The notes beneath the pieces were generated by a model, which ran no database searches, was not told the DNA's origin, and worked only from the letters and a program-made list of their open reading frames with translations. Source: Strigops habroptila (lineage: Eukaryota > Chordata > Aves > Psittaciformes > Psittacidae). From it: DNA of 64,000 nucleotides. This document shows positions 12,001 through 25,700 of this stretch, one piece after another. Position 1 is the stretch's first letter, and each line of letters opens with the position of its first letter. Position numbers and translations under genes: made by a program. The stretch spans positions 146,112-210,111 of the forward strand of contig NW_022651108.1 in the NCBI RefSeq assembly GCF_004027225.2, given 5' to 3'.

Positions 12001-12236
12001 GGGCTACCAGTATGTGGACATCAATATGGGGACACCACCATGGGGGCATCAACATGGGGACACCGCCATGGGGACACCACTATGAGGACACCACCATGGG
12101 GTCATCAATATGGGGACACCATGACTGCAGCCACCCCCTTGGGACACACAGACACACACTTGGGGGTCCCGGCTCTCACCTCTGCCCCACGCAGGACCCG
12201 GTGAAGCAGGGTGGGGGCCGCTGCCCAGTGCCCCAT
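3004..12236 (-). CDS. GIPR: Gastric inhibitory polypeptide receptor (class B GPCR), 13 coding exons
   Basis: Plasma-membrane receptor for the incretin GIP; the family couples through Gs to cAMP. Exons in transcript order: 12236-12180, 11401-11314, 11233-11126, 10671-10550, 9200-9097, 8543-8396, 7342-7183, 6183-6123, 6033-5964, 5867-5779, 4712-4573, 3456-3415, 3183-3004. All join in phase, and the 61, 70 and 42 bp exons are hallmark class B sizes. The hormone-binding ectodomain keeps six cysteines (in QACEL, VCNRS, ACWGD, PCPPY, RRCGP, QCEDT). Then come TM1 [19 protein letters not shown]2 [19 protein letters not shown]3 [48 protein letters not shown] and [20 protein letters not shown]. About 455 residues, ending ESVC (human, from memory: 466, ending ESYC). 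Exon 11 carries a one-base frame break in the C run 4624-4633 and ends in a GC donor. The first exon (weak signal peptide) is the least certain. Paralogues GCGR and GLP1R are less likely given the neighbours and tail. Confidence 0.93.
3190..3375. repeat. Decamer tandem repeat in the last GIPR intron
   Basis: About 18 copies of a 10-base unit GGGCACGATA, with variants GGGCACGACA and GGGAACGATA. It begins directly beside the acceptor of the last GIPR exon. Confidence 0.9.
3590..4550. repeat. CCCCATA/CCCCACA array in GIPR intron 11
   Basis: Nearly pure array of CCCCATACCCCATATCCC and CCCCACA units covering about 960 bases. The C-rich strand is plus, so the GIPR transcript is G-rich here and has many GGGG tracts able to form quadruplexes. 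It is the reverse complement of the array at 6225-7180. Confidence 0.93.
4790..5690. repeat. GGGGACCC minisatellite in GIPR intron 10
   Basis: Sub-units of about 30 bases built around ATGGGGACCCCCC, alternating with GGACCCATTTTGG and CACTATGGGGGATGTGGTTT. They are arranged in a higher-order pattern of about four sub-units. Confidence 0.9.
6225..7180. repeat. GGGGTATGGGGTGTG array in GIPR intron 7
   Basis: Array of GGGGTATGGGATATGGGGTGTG units, changing after about 6960 to GGCTATGGGACACAGG variants. Its sequence is the reverse complement of the intron 11 array at 3590-4550. Confidence 0.93.
7490..8370. repeat. CCCCCATGATTCC array in GIPR intron 6
   Basis: Imperfect tandem copies of CCCCCATGATTCCCCCATGG and CCCCCATAGTTCC. 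A short run of the hexamer CGCACC lies just upstream of the exon 7 acceptor at about 7366-7406. Confidence 0.88.
8572..9090. repeat. CACTATGGGTGCCCC array in GIPR intron 5
   Basis: About 30 copies of a 16-18 base unit CACTATGGGTGCCCCT, with interspersed GTCCATCACTATGGGC variants. Confidence 0.9.
9201..10262. repeat. Two adjacent minisatellites in GIPR intron 4
   Basis: From 9201 to about 9695 the unit is close to GGGACATGGCACCGGGACCA (about 20 bases). From about 9715 to 10262 it is GGGATGGGATGGAGGAAGAT alternating with GGGATGAGCTGGAGGAACAC. The change between unrelated families is abrupt. Confidence 0.9.
10690..11110. repeat. CCATGTCC array in GIPR intron 3
   Basis: CCCCCATGTCCATG and CCATCTCTCCCCATGTCC units fill the intron between the second and third ectodomain exons. 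Confidence 0.85.
11425..12130. repeat. GGGGACATCAACAT array in GIPR intron 1
   Basis: Units of about 15 bases, GGGGACATCAACATG and GGGGACACCACCATG. A longer-period motif containing GAGTGACCACTATGGGGACA recurs about six times. Confidence 0.9.
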
Positions 12237-12247
12237 GGCAACAGCTC

Positions 12248-12670
12248 CTGGGGGGGGGGGTGTCAGCACCGTGTGTCCCTTGTCCCCCCCCCAATGTCCC
12301 TTATCCCCCCATGGCCCTTGTCTCCCCCCCATGGCCCTTATTCCCCCCCCTTCACCCCTCAATGTCCCTTGTCCCCCCTCCCCCATGTCCCGGTGCCACC
12401 CCCGGTGTTCCTTATCCCCCCCACGTCCATTGTCCCCCCCCATGTCCCTTGTCCCCTTCTCGTCCCTTATCACCCCCCTTGTCCCTTATCACCCCCCCTT
12501 TGTCCCCCCCATGTCCCGGGTCCCCCCGGATCCCCCCCGTTCTCCGGTACCGGCTCGTCGCGGGGCTCCGCCGCCCTCGGGGCACCGGCACCGGCGGCAC
12601 CGCCCCGGGATGGGCGGGGGACGGGGGGGGGGCTCTGGTGGAGCAACGTGATCCGGGGAGGGGGGGGGGC
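12248..12670. promoter_or_regulatory. Pyrimidine-rich then GC-rich upstream region of GIPR
   Basis: Upstream of the acceptor at 12249-12248 lies CCCCCCATGTCCCTT-type sequence, then about 90 bases of non-repetitive GC-rich DNA at 12,540-12,640. The latter is the best candidate for the GIPR leader exon or promoter. No TATA box or confident start site was seen. Confidence 0.35.
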
Positions 12671-14160
12671 ACCCGGCAGGGTCCCAGTGTCACCATGGGG
12701 GGTCACAGTGTCACCATGAGGGGTCCCAGTGTCACTATGGGGGGTCCCAGTGTCATTTAAGGGGGTCCCAGTGTCATTTAGGGGCGTCCCAGTGTCACTA
12801 AGGGGGTCCCAGTGCCAATTAAAGGGGTCCCAGTGTCATAAGGGGGTCCCAGTGTCACTAAGGGGGGCCCCAGTGGTCACTAAGGGGTCCCAGTGCCAAT
12901 TAAAGGGGTCCCAGTGTCACTAAGGGGGTCCCAGTGTCAATTAAAGGGGTCCCAGTGTCGCTATGGGGGGTCCCAGTGTCATTTAGGGGGGTCCCAGTGT
13001 CACTAAGGGGGTCCCAGTGCCAATTAAAGGGGTCCCAGTGTCACTATGGGGGGTCCCAGTGTCATTTAGGGGGGTCCCAGTGCCACTAAGGGGGTCCCAG
13101 TGCCAATTAAAGGGGTCCCAGTGTCACTTAAGGGGGTCCCAGTGTCATTTAGGGGGGCCCCAGTCTCAATAATGGGGTCCCAGTGTAACTTAAGGGGGCC
13201 CCAGCATCACTAACGGGGTTCCCAGTATCACCCAGGGCGTCCCAGTGTCACTTAGGGGGGTCCTGGTGTCACTATGGGGGTCCCAGTGTTACTCAAGAGG
13301 GTCCTAGTGTCACTATGGGGGTCCCATTGTCACTTGGGGGGGTCCCAGTGTCACTATGGAGGTCCCAGTGCCCATTAAAGGGGTCCCAGTCCCACTTAGG
13401 GGGGTCCCAGTGTCAATTAAAGGGGTTTCAGTGTCACTTAGAGTGGTCCCAGTGTCACTGTAGGGGTCCCAGTGTCACTATGGGGTCCCCAATGTCACTA
13501 TGGGGTCCCCGGTGTCACTATGGGGGTCCCAGTGTTACTCAAGGGGGTCCTAGTGTGGGATTTCCATTTTCACTATGGAGATCGCAGTCACTTAATGGGT
13601 TCCCAGTGTGAATTGGGACCCCCTTAAGTTACACTGGGACCCCCTTAGTGACACTGGGACCCTCCTAAATGACACTGGGACCCTCATAGTGACACTGGGA
13701 ACCCACTATGGGGGGTCCCAGTGTCATTAATGGGGTCCCAGTGTCACTGTGGGTGTCCCAGTGTTACTTAGGGGGGTCCCAGTGTCATTAAGGGGGTCCC
13801 AGTGTCACTAAGGGGTCCCAGTGCCAATTAAAGGGGTCCCAGTGTCATAAGGGGGTCCCAGTGTCACTAAGGGGGGTCCCAGTGGTCACTAAGGGGTCCC
13901 AGTGCCAATTAAAGGGGTCCCAGTGTCACTAAGGGGGTCCCAGTGTCAATTAAAGGGGTCCCAGTGTCATAAGGGGGTCCCAGTGTCACTTAGGGGGGTC
14001 CCAGTGCCAATTAAAGGGGTCCCAGTGTCACTAAGGAGGTCCCAGTGTGATTAAAGGGGTCCCAGTGCCAATTAAAGGGGTCCCAGTGTCACTATGGGTG
14101 TCCCAGTGTCACTTAGGGGGGTCCCAGTGTCATTAAAGGGGTCCCAGTGTCCCTATGGGC
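12670..14160. repeat. 1.5 kb minisatellite between GIPR and OPA3
   Basis: About 70 copies of a roughly 20-base unit, GGGGTCCCAGTGTCACTAAG, with TTTAGGG and CAATTAAAGG variants. A short inverted stretch lies at about 13,615-13,700. It separates two genes transcribed away from each other. Confidence 0.93.
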
Positions 14161-14189
14161 GCCCCAGTGTCCCATGGACACCGCAGCGG

Positions 14190-14407
14190 GGGGCGTGGCC
14201 AGCTCGGGGTGGGGCGTGTCCAGCTCTTTGGGGGGCGTGGCCAATACGGTTGGGCCGTATCCTAGCAACGGGGAGGGGGAGGCGTGGCCTATCCCAGGAG
14301 GGGGGGGGGGGGGGGCGTGTCCTTTTCGCGGCGGGAGGGCGGGAAAGCGCGCGTCCTCCCGCCCCGCGCGTCGCGCGCGCTCTGACGTCAGCCGCCCGGC
14401 GCGCGCG
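14190..14407 (+). promoter_or_regulatory. OPA3 promoter with CRE
   Basis: CpG-dense sequence directly before the OPA3 start. It has GGGGCGTGGCC-type boxes at about 14,193-14,330 and a full cAMP-response element TGACGTCA at 14383-14390, only 17 bases before the ATG. The leader must therefore be very short if this CRE acts from upstream. Confidence 0.65.
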
Positions 14408-16837
14408 ATGGTGGCGGGCGCGTTCCCGCTGGCGAAGCTGCTGACGCTGGGCGCGCGCCAGCTGAGCCGCCCCCTGGCGGCGCGCATCAAGGCCGGGGCG
14501 CGCGCGAGCCCCTTCTTCCGCACGTGCATCTGCCTCCCCCCCGCGCAGCGTGAGCACCGGGAATGGGGGGGGGGGCATCGGGAATGGGGAGGTCACTGCG
14601 AATGGGGAGGGACACCCGGAATGGGAGGAGGGCACCAGGAAGGGGGTGGTGTCAGTGGGAATGGGGGGGGAGCAACCGGAATGGTGGGGTGTCATTGGGA
14701 ATGGGGGGTCATTGGGAATAGGGGGGTGTCACTGGGAATGGAGTGGGGGCAACGAGAATGGAGGGGGGCAACAGGAATGGGGGGTCATTGGGAATAGGGG
14801 GGTGTCACTGGGAATGGGGGGGGCAACAGGAATGCAGGGGGGCACCGGGAATGGGGGGGGGTCATTGGGAATGGGGAGGTCACTGGGAATGGGGAGGGAC
14901 AGCGGGAATGGGAGGAGGGCACCAGGAATGGGGTGGTGTCAGTGGGAATGGGGGGGGGGCAACCGGAATGGTGGGGTGTCATTGGGAATGGGGGGTCATT
15001 GGGAATAGGGGGGTGTCACTGGGAATGGGGAGGGGCAACGGGAATGGAGGGGGGCAACAGGAATGGAGGGGGACAACAGGAATGGGGGGTCATTGGGAAT
15101 AGGGGTTGTCGCTGGGAATGGGGGGGGCAACGGGAATGGAGGGGGGCACCGGGAATGGGGGGGTCATTGGGAATGGGGGGGTCACTGGGAATGGGGGGGG
15201 ACACCGGGAATGGGGGGGACACCGGGAATGGGAGGAGGGCACCAGGAAGGGGGTGGTGTCAGTGGGAATGGGGGGGCAACGAGAATGGTGGGGTGTCATT
15301 GGGAATGGGAGAGGGCAGTGAGTATGGGGAGGGGTGTCACTGGGAATGGGGGGGGCAACGAGAATGGAGGGGGGCAACAGGAATGGAGGGGTATCATTGG
15401 GAATGGGGGTGTCATTGGGAATGGGGTGGCATCGGGAATGGGGGGGTGTCATTGGGAATGGGTATGGGGGGGTCATTGGGAATAGGGGGGTGTCACTGGG
15501 AATGGGGGGGGCACCGGGAATGAGGGGGGTGTCATTGGGAATAGGGGGGGGTGCCGGGAATGGGTATGGGTGGGTCATTGGGAAAGGGAGAGGGCAGTGG
15601 GTATGGGGGGGGGGTGTCAGTGGGAATAGGGGGGTCATTGGGAACGGGGGGGACACATCGGGAATGGGGGGGGTCATTGGGAAAGGGAGAGGGCAGTGGG
15701 TATGGGGGGGTGTCAGTGGTTACGGGGGTGTCACTGGGAATGGGAGGGGGGCACCAGGAAGAGGGGGGTGTCATTGGGAATGGGGGGTCATTGGGAATGG
15801 GAGAGGGCAGTGAGTATGGGGGGGGGTTTCAGTGGTTATGGGGGGGTCATTGGGAATGGTAGGAGGGCACCAGGAAGGGGAAGGTGTTATTGGGAATAGG
15901 GGTTCATTGGGAAAGAGTGGGTACCATTGGGAATGGGAAAGGGCAGTGGGTATGGGGGAGTCAGCAGGAATGGGAGGAGGGCACTTGGAATGGGGTGGTG
16001 TCATTGGGAATAGGGGGTCAGTGGGAGTGGGAGGGGTCAGTGGGTATGGATGGGGGCATTAGGAATGGGGGGGCATTGGGAATGGTGGGGGCATCGAGAA
16101 TGGGAGGGGGCAGCAGGAATGTGGGGGGTGTCACTGGGAATACGGGCTCAGTCAGTGGAGGGTATCAGAGCGTTTGGGAGTGGGGGGGGCAAATAGGAAG
16201 GGGAGGAGGTCACTGTGAAGGGAGGGGATTAACAGGGCTGGAGGTGGGTCACTCTCCAGGGGGTATCACTGGGGCTGAGGCGGGGGGGGGGGGGTGTCCC
16301 CAGCCTGGGGGTGCCACCGTTGCAGTGTACCACTGGGTGGAGATGCGCGCCAAGATGCGGTTGATGGGCTTCCGCGGCGCCACCGTGAAGCCGTTGAACG
16401 AGGAGGCGGCGGCGGAGCTGGGGGCCGAGCTGCTGGGCGAAGCCATCGTGTTCGGCGTCGGGGGGCTCTGCCTCTACCTCGAGTACGCGCGGCAGGCGGC
16501 AGCCACCCGGCGCCGGGAGGAGGAGCAGGCGGCCGCCATGCGGGACCTGCGCGACCGCCTCGACCGCCTGCACCACGAGGTGGAAGCCTTGGCGGGAAAC
16601 AGGCCGCCTGGACACGCCCCCGACGGGCAAAGCCACGCCCCCAATGGGCAAAGCCACGCCCCCTCGTCGGGCTCGAACCCGCGCCCCGGTGGCTCAAGCC
16701 CCGCCCCTGGTGGCTCAAGCCCCGCCCCTGGTGGCTCAAGCCCTGCCCCTGGCGGCTCAAGCCCTGCCCCTGTAGGGTCTAACCCCGCCCCCGTAGGCTC
16801 TAACCCCGCCCCCTCCGGGGATGGCCACGCCCATTAA
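14408..16837 (+). CDS. OPA3: OPA3 mitochondrial protein with a repeat-derived C-terminal tail
   Basis: Mitochondrial (membrane-associated) protein whose human mutations cause optic atrophy with cataract and Costeff syndrome; the biochemical role is unsettled. Two coding exons, 14408-14549 and 16326-16837, join in phase 1 and give 217 residues (about 179 in human). The start [20 protein letters not shown] carries the mitochondrial-targeting segment. LPPAQ joins [18 protein letters not shown], then [19 protein letters not shown] and a hydrophobic [13 protein letters not shown] segment. A charged coiled-coil stretch with [16 protein letters not shown] follows. The last ~60 residues are not OPA3-like: HAP-rich, then GGSSPAP heptads encoded by a 21-base tandem repeat. 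The stop TAA at 16835-16837 lies inside ATTAAA. Convergent with VASP. Confidence 0.95.
14555..16230. repeat. GGGAATGGGGGG minisatellite filling the OPA3 intron
   Basis: Tandem GTCATTGGGAATGGGGGG, GGGCAACGGGAATGG and GGGCACCAGGAATGG units occupy essentially the whole intron apart from about 100 bases before the acceptor. A higher-order period of several hundred bases is visible. Confidence 0.93.
16600..16815. repeat. Coding tandem repeat at the end of OPA3
   Basis: CACGCCCCC-rich copies, then four to five copies of the 21-base unit GGTGGCTCAAGCCCCGCCCC(T), then two GTAGGCTCTAACCCCGCCCC-like copies. All stay in the OPA3 frame. The GC boxes resemble the non-coding ones scattered at gene boundaries in this window. 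Confidence 0.88.
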
Positions 16838-16838
16838 A
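16833..16838 (+). terminator. OPA3 polyadenylation signal ATTAAA overlapping the stop codon
   Basis: ATTAAA contains the TAA stop (16835-16837). A GT-rich GTGGTTGGTG element follows at 16841-16850 and a T run at about 16856-16862. If used, the 3'UTR would be only some 20-30 bases. Confidence 0.6.
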
Positions 16839-16839
16839 A

Positions 16840-17046
16840 TGTGGTTGGTGCTCACGCTTTTTTCCCCGCCTGATTTAGGGGCGGGGCTAAGAGGAGGCGG
16901 AGCTTAAGGGGTGGGGGCGTGGCCTGAGGGTTGTGAGCGGGGTCGACGGCTTGGGGGCGTGGCCTTGTGGGGGGCGGGGCTTATGCGCCAAGGGAGGGGT
17001 AAAGGTGACGCAAGGACACGGGGGGGGGGTCATGTACAAAACTGTG
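16840..17046. other. Spacer between the convergent OPA3 and VASP 3' ends
   Basis: About 200 bases with several GGGGCGTGGCC or GGGGCGGGGCTTA boxes. No coding sequence was seen. Confidence 0.6.
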
Positions 17047-17052
17047 TTTATT
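17047..17052 (-). terminator. VASP polyadenylation signal
   Basis: TTTATT on the plus strand is AATAAA on the VASP strand, about 240 bases beyond the VASP stop codon. It is the only canonical hexamer in that stretch. Confidence 0.75.
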
Positions 17053-17289
17053 TGGGGGGGGTCACCCCAAAAATAACCCCAAAAAAGGTGAAAAACTCAA
17101 AAGTGGCATAAAAAGGGCCCCCGGGAGGTCCCTGAAGTGTCGGTGGGGAGAGGGGGGCACAGTGCGGGGGGGGCTGCTGGGGCCCCCCCAAAGTGGTAAG
17201 GCACAGCCTGGGGGGGGCCCAGGGCAGTGGAATGGGGGAGGGAGGAGGTGAGACCCCCCCCACACCCCCAAATCTGGGGTCTGGGGGGG

Positions 17290-22177
<4,888 letters not shown>

Positions 22178-22744
22178 GCTGGCAGCGGGGCCTCGCTGGG
22201 GCCAGGCCGGGCCCTTCCGGTGGCGGCGACGGGGGGGGGAAGGACCGGACGGTCCCGGCCCGAGGCCACGCCCCCCCCCCCCCCGAGGCCCCGCCCCACC
22301 GGCGCCCGGTGGCTGGTGTCGGTTCCCGGTACCCGGTGCCCGGTGCCGGTTCCCGGTGTCGGTTCCTTGTTCCCGGTGCCGGTGCCCGAATCCCGGTGCT
22401 GGTTCCCTGTTCCCGGTGTCGGTGCCCGGATCACGGTTCCCTGTTCTCGGATCCCGGTGCCGGTGCCCGGTTCCCGGTGCTGGTTCCCGGTTCCCTGTTC
22501 CCGGTGTCGGTTCCCGGTGTCGGTGCCCGGATCCCGGTGCCCGGTGCCCGGTTCCCGGTTCCCGGCTCCCCTCGGTCCCGCCCCGGGCCCCGCCCGCCGC
22601 CGCCCCGCCCCCGCCGCCGCCGCCGCCCTTTGTCCGCCGCCGTTGCCGCGGGCCCCGCCATGGCGGAACGGTGATGGGCGGCGGGGCCGGCCCGAGGATA
22701 ACGGGGCCGAGGGGAACCGGGAGCCTCATGCCGGGGCCGCCGCC
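22178..22744. promoter_or_regulatory. Divergent VASP-RTN2 promoter
   Basis: CpG-rich 567-base interval between the VASP ATG (22177) and the RTN2 ATG (22745). A GGTTCCCGGTGCC array lies at 22,316-22,570 and a CCGCCATGGCGG sequence at about 22,656-22,667. On the RTN2 side a five-codon upstream frame (22660-22674, TGA) overlaps a second ATG at 22674 that runs past the main start in another frame, so upstream-ORF control of RTN2 is possible if both lie in the leader. Confidence 0.65.
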
Positions 22745-25700
22745 ATGGGGCAGGTCCTGGGCTTCGCCCACTGCAGTATGAACCGGGAACCGGGAACCGG
22801 GGCCAGGGAGGGGCGGCGGCACCGGGAGCGGCTGCGGATGGAGGGGACCGGGATGGGGACCCGCGAATGGGGGGATAGGGATGGAGAACCGGGGGGGACT
22901 GGGGATGGGGAACCGGGAACCGGGAGGTGCCGGGGATGGGGGCACCGGGAATGGGGGAGTAGGGATGGAGAACCGGGAGGGACTGGGGATGGGAGTACCG
23001 GGAATGGGGAACCAGGGACACAGGGATGGGGAACCGGGATGTTAACCGCGATGGGGGGACCGGGAGTGGCCAGGAATGGGGGTACCGTGGATGGGGAACC
23101 GGGAACGGGGAGGGACCGGAATGGGGGGGGGAACCGGGGGACTGGTGGTTCGGGAACGGGGGGACGGGGTGGGTCCGAGGTCAGGGATAACCGGGGCGGC
23201 GGCACCGGGAGTGGCCGGGGATGGGGGTATCGGGATGGATCTGCCGGGAATGCGGGTACCGGGATGGGGGGATCGGGGATAGAGGGACCGGAATGGGAGG
23301 GACCGGGGATGCAGGGACCGGGATTGATGGACCGGGAATGGGGGTACCGGGGATGGGGAGTCCGAGGGGAGCACCGGGAGTAGCTGCGGGGGCAGGGACA
23401 AGGGGTGGGGGGAGTGCTGGAGTCGGTTTGGGGGTACCGGGACACTGGGGGGGGTCCCCACGGCCCCCCCACCGCCCCTTTGCGTGTCCCCCCGCAGAAG
23501 AGGCTCCATCCACGGCCTCCACCACACCGGACTCCACGGAGGGTGAGCGGGGCCGAACCCCCCTTTGGGGGTGCAGATTTGGGGAGGGGGGAACCCCAAA
23601 ACCCCCCCCTTGACCCCCCAAAACCCCCCTCAAAGGTGGCCCCGAGGAGCCCGAGTTCCCCCCCGAGCTGCCGGCGGCCCCGGTGCCCCCCGAGGAGGAA
23701 GAAGAGGATGAAGATGGGGGGACCCCCCCTCGGACTCCCCCTCGCGAACTCACCTTCTCCTACATCACCTTTGGGGGAGGGGGCAGCGCCCCCCAAACCG
23801 AGCCGGGCCCCCGCTGCCGCCGGGACCCCCGCCGAGGGCGCCCCCCCCGCCTGGGCTCAGGGCCCCCCCCCCCGGGGGCTGGACCCCCATTTAGGGGTCA
23901 GAGCCCCCCCAAAGCGGCAAGGGGAGCCCCCGGCTCCCTCCGAGGGGCGGCTGGAGCTGGGGGGGGCCCTTCTGGGGGGGGGAAGGCCCGAGATGGAAGA
24001 GCCCCCGATGAGGCCGGGTATGGGGGGGAGGCTTGGGGGGGTCATGGGGGGGTCCTGAGGGTCCCCAAGGGGGGGTGGGGGCAATGGGGGCTCATGGGAA
24101 GGGCTTGGGGGGAGTAGTGGGGGTGTCTAAGGGGGCTGCGGGTCATTGAGGGTAACGGGGGGAGGTCCCCAAGGGGGGGTGGGGGGCTTGGGGAGTCCTC
24201 AAGGGGGGTTGGGGGCAATGGGGGGGTCATGGGGGGGGGTCTCAAGGGGAGCTGGGGGCAACGGGGGGGGTTAAAGGGGGGAATGGGGGCCTTGGAGGGG
24301 TCATGGGAGGTCCCTAAGGGGGGGGCTGGAGGCAATGGGGGGGTCCCCAATATGGACTCGGTGTCATGGGGGGGCCCCGGGAGGGTCTCGGGTCCATGGG
24401 GGGGTCCCTATAACCCTCTGACCCCCTCATTCCCTCAGCAGCCCCTCCCCAGCCCGCAGGGGGAGCCCCGCGGCCGGCCCCCCCCGCGCCCCCCCCGGAC
24501 CCCCCCTCGACCCCGGACCCTCCCCCGGCGCCCCCCGACCAATCAGCGAGCCCGGCGGGCGCTGATGTACTGGGTGAGCGGCCAATCAGCGCCCCCGGGC
24601 ACGGCGCGGGGGGGAGCTCACTGCGCGGGGGGGGCCCCGGGGTCCGGTTGCGGGGAGGACCCGGGCGGCGGCGCGGGATTGGCCGCTAAAAATAGGGGTG
24701 ACCCCCCCCCCCAGGGCCCCCCCCCGGCAGCGACCGAGGGAGCCATGGAGAGACAGGGTGGGGGGGGCACCGGGGGGGCACTGGGGGTACTGGGGGTACT
24801 GGGGGGCACTGGGAGCACTGGGGGGCACTGGGGGGGCACTGGGGGTACTGGGGGGTACTGGGAGCACTGGGGAGCACTGGGGGGGGCACTGGAGGGGATA
24901 CTGGGTAGCACTGGGGGGGTAATGGGGGTACCGGGAAGTGCTTAAGGGGATACTGGGAATCACTGGAGGCACTGAAGGGGATACTGGGGGGCACTGGGGC
25001 ATCTCTGGAGGCACTGGGAACACTGGGGGGGGGGGCACCGGTGCTGCCGTGAGTGCAGTGTGGGAGCTGCTGTACTGGGATGCACTGGGAGGACTGGGAT
25101 GCACTGGGGAGCACTGGGGAGCACTGGGGTGCACTGGGATGCACTGGGGGCAGTGGGGGGGCTCTGGGGGTCACTGCGCTGCCGTGCCCGCAGTGTGGGA
25201 GCTGCTGTACTGGGATGCACTGGGATGCACTGGGGTGCACTGGGATGCACTGGGGTGCACTGGGGCCAGTGGGGGGGCTCTGGGGGTCACTGCGCTGCCG
25301 TGCCCGCAGTGTGGGAGCTGCTGTACTGGGATGCACTGGGAGGACTGGGATGCACTGGGGAGCACTGGGGAGCACTGGGGTGCACTGGGATGCACTGGGG
25401 GCAGTGGGGGGGCTCTGGGGGTCACTGCGCTGCCGTGCCCGCAGTGTGGGAGCTGCTGTACTGGGATGCACTGGGATGCACTGGGGTGCACTGGGATGCA
25501 CTGGGGTGCACTGGGGCCAGTGGGGGGGCTCTGGGGGTCACTGCGCTGCCGTGCCCGCAGTGTGGGAGCTGCTGTACTGGGATGCACTGGGATGCACTGG
25601 GGTGCACTGGGATGCACTGGGGTGCACTGGGGCCAGTGGGGGGGCTCTGGGGGTCACTTCGCTGCCGTGCCCGCAGTGTGGGAGCTGCTGTACTGGGATG

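Noticed and set aside
3004-12236. Assignment of the class B receptor to GCGR or GLP1R
   Set aside because: The ESVC terminus, the CWERNE and [10 protein letters not shown] segments and the FBXO46-OPA3 neighbourhood all point to GIPR; a phylogeny would settle it.
11425-14160. CRISPR-like regular repeats
   Set aside because: Repeats are direct, head-to-tail, without unique spacers, in a vertebrate intron and spacer; they are minisatellites.
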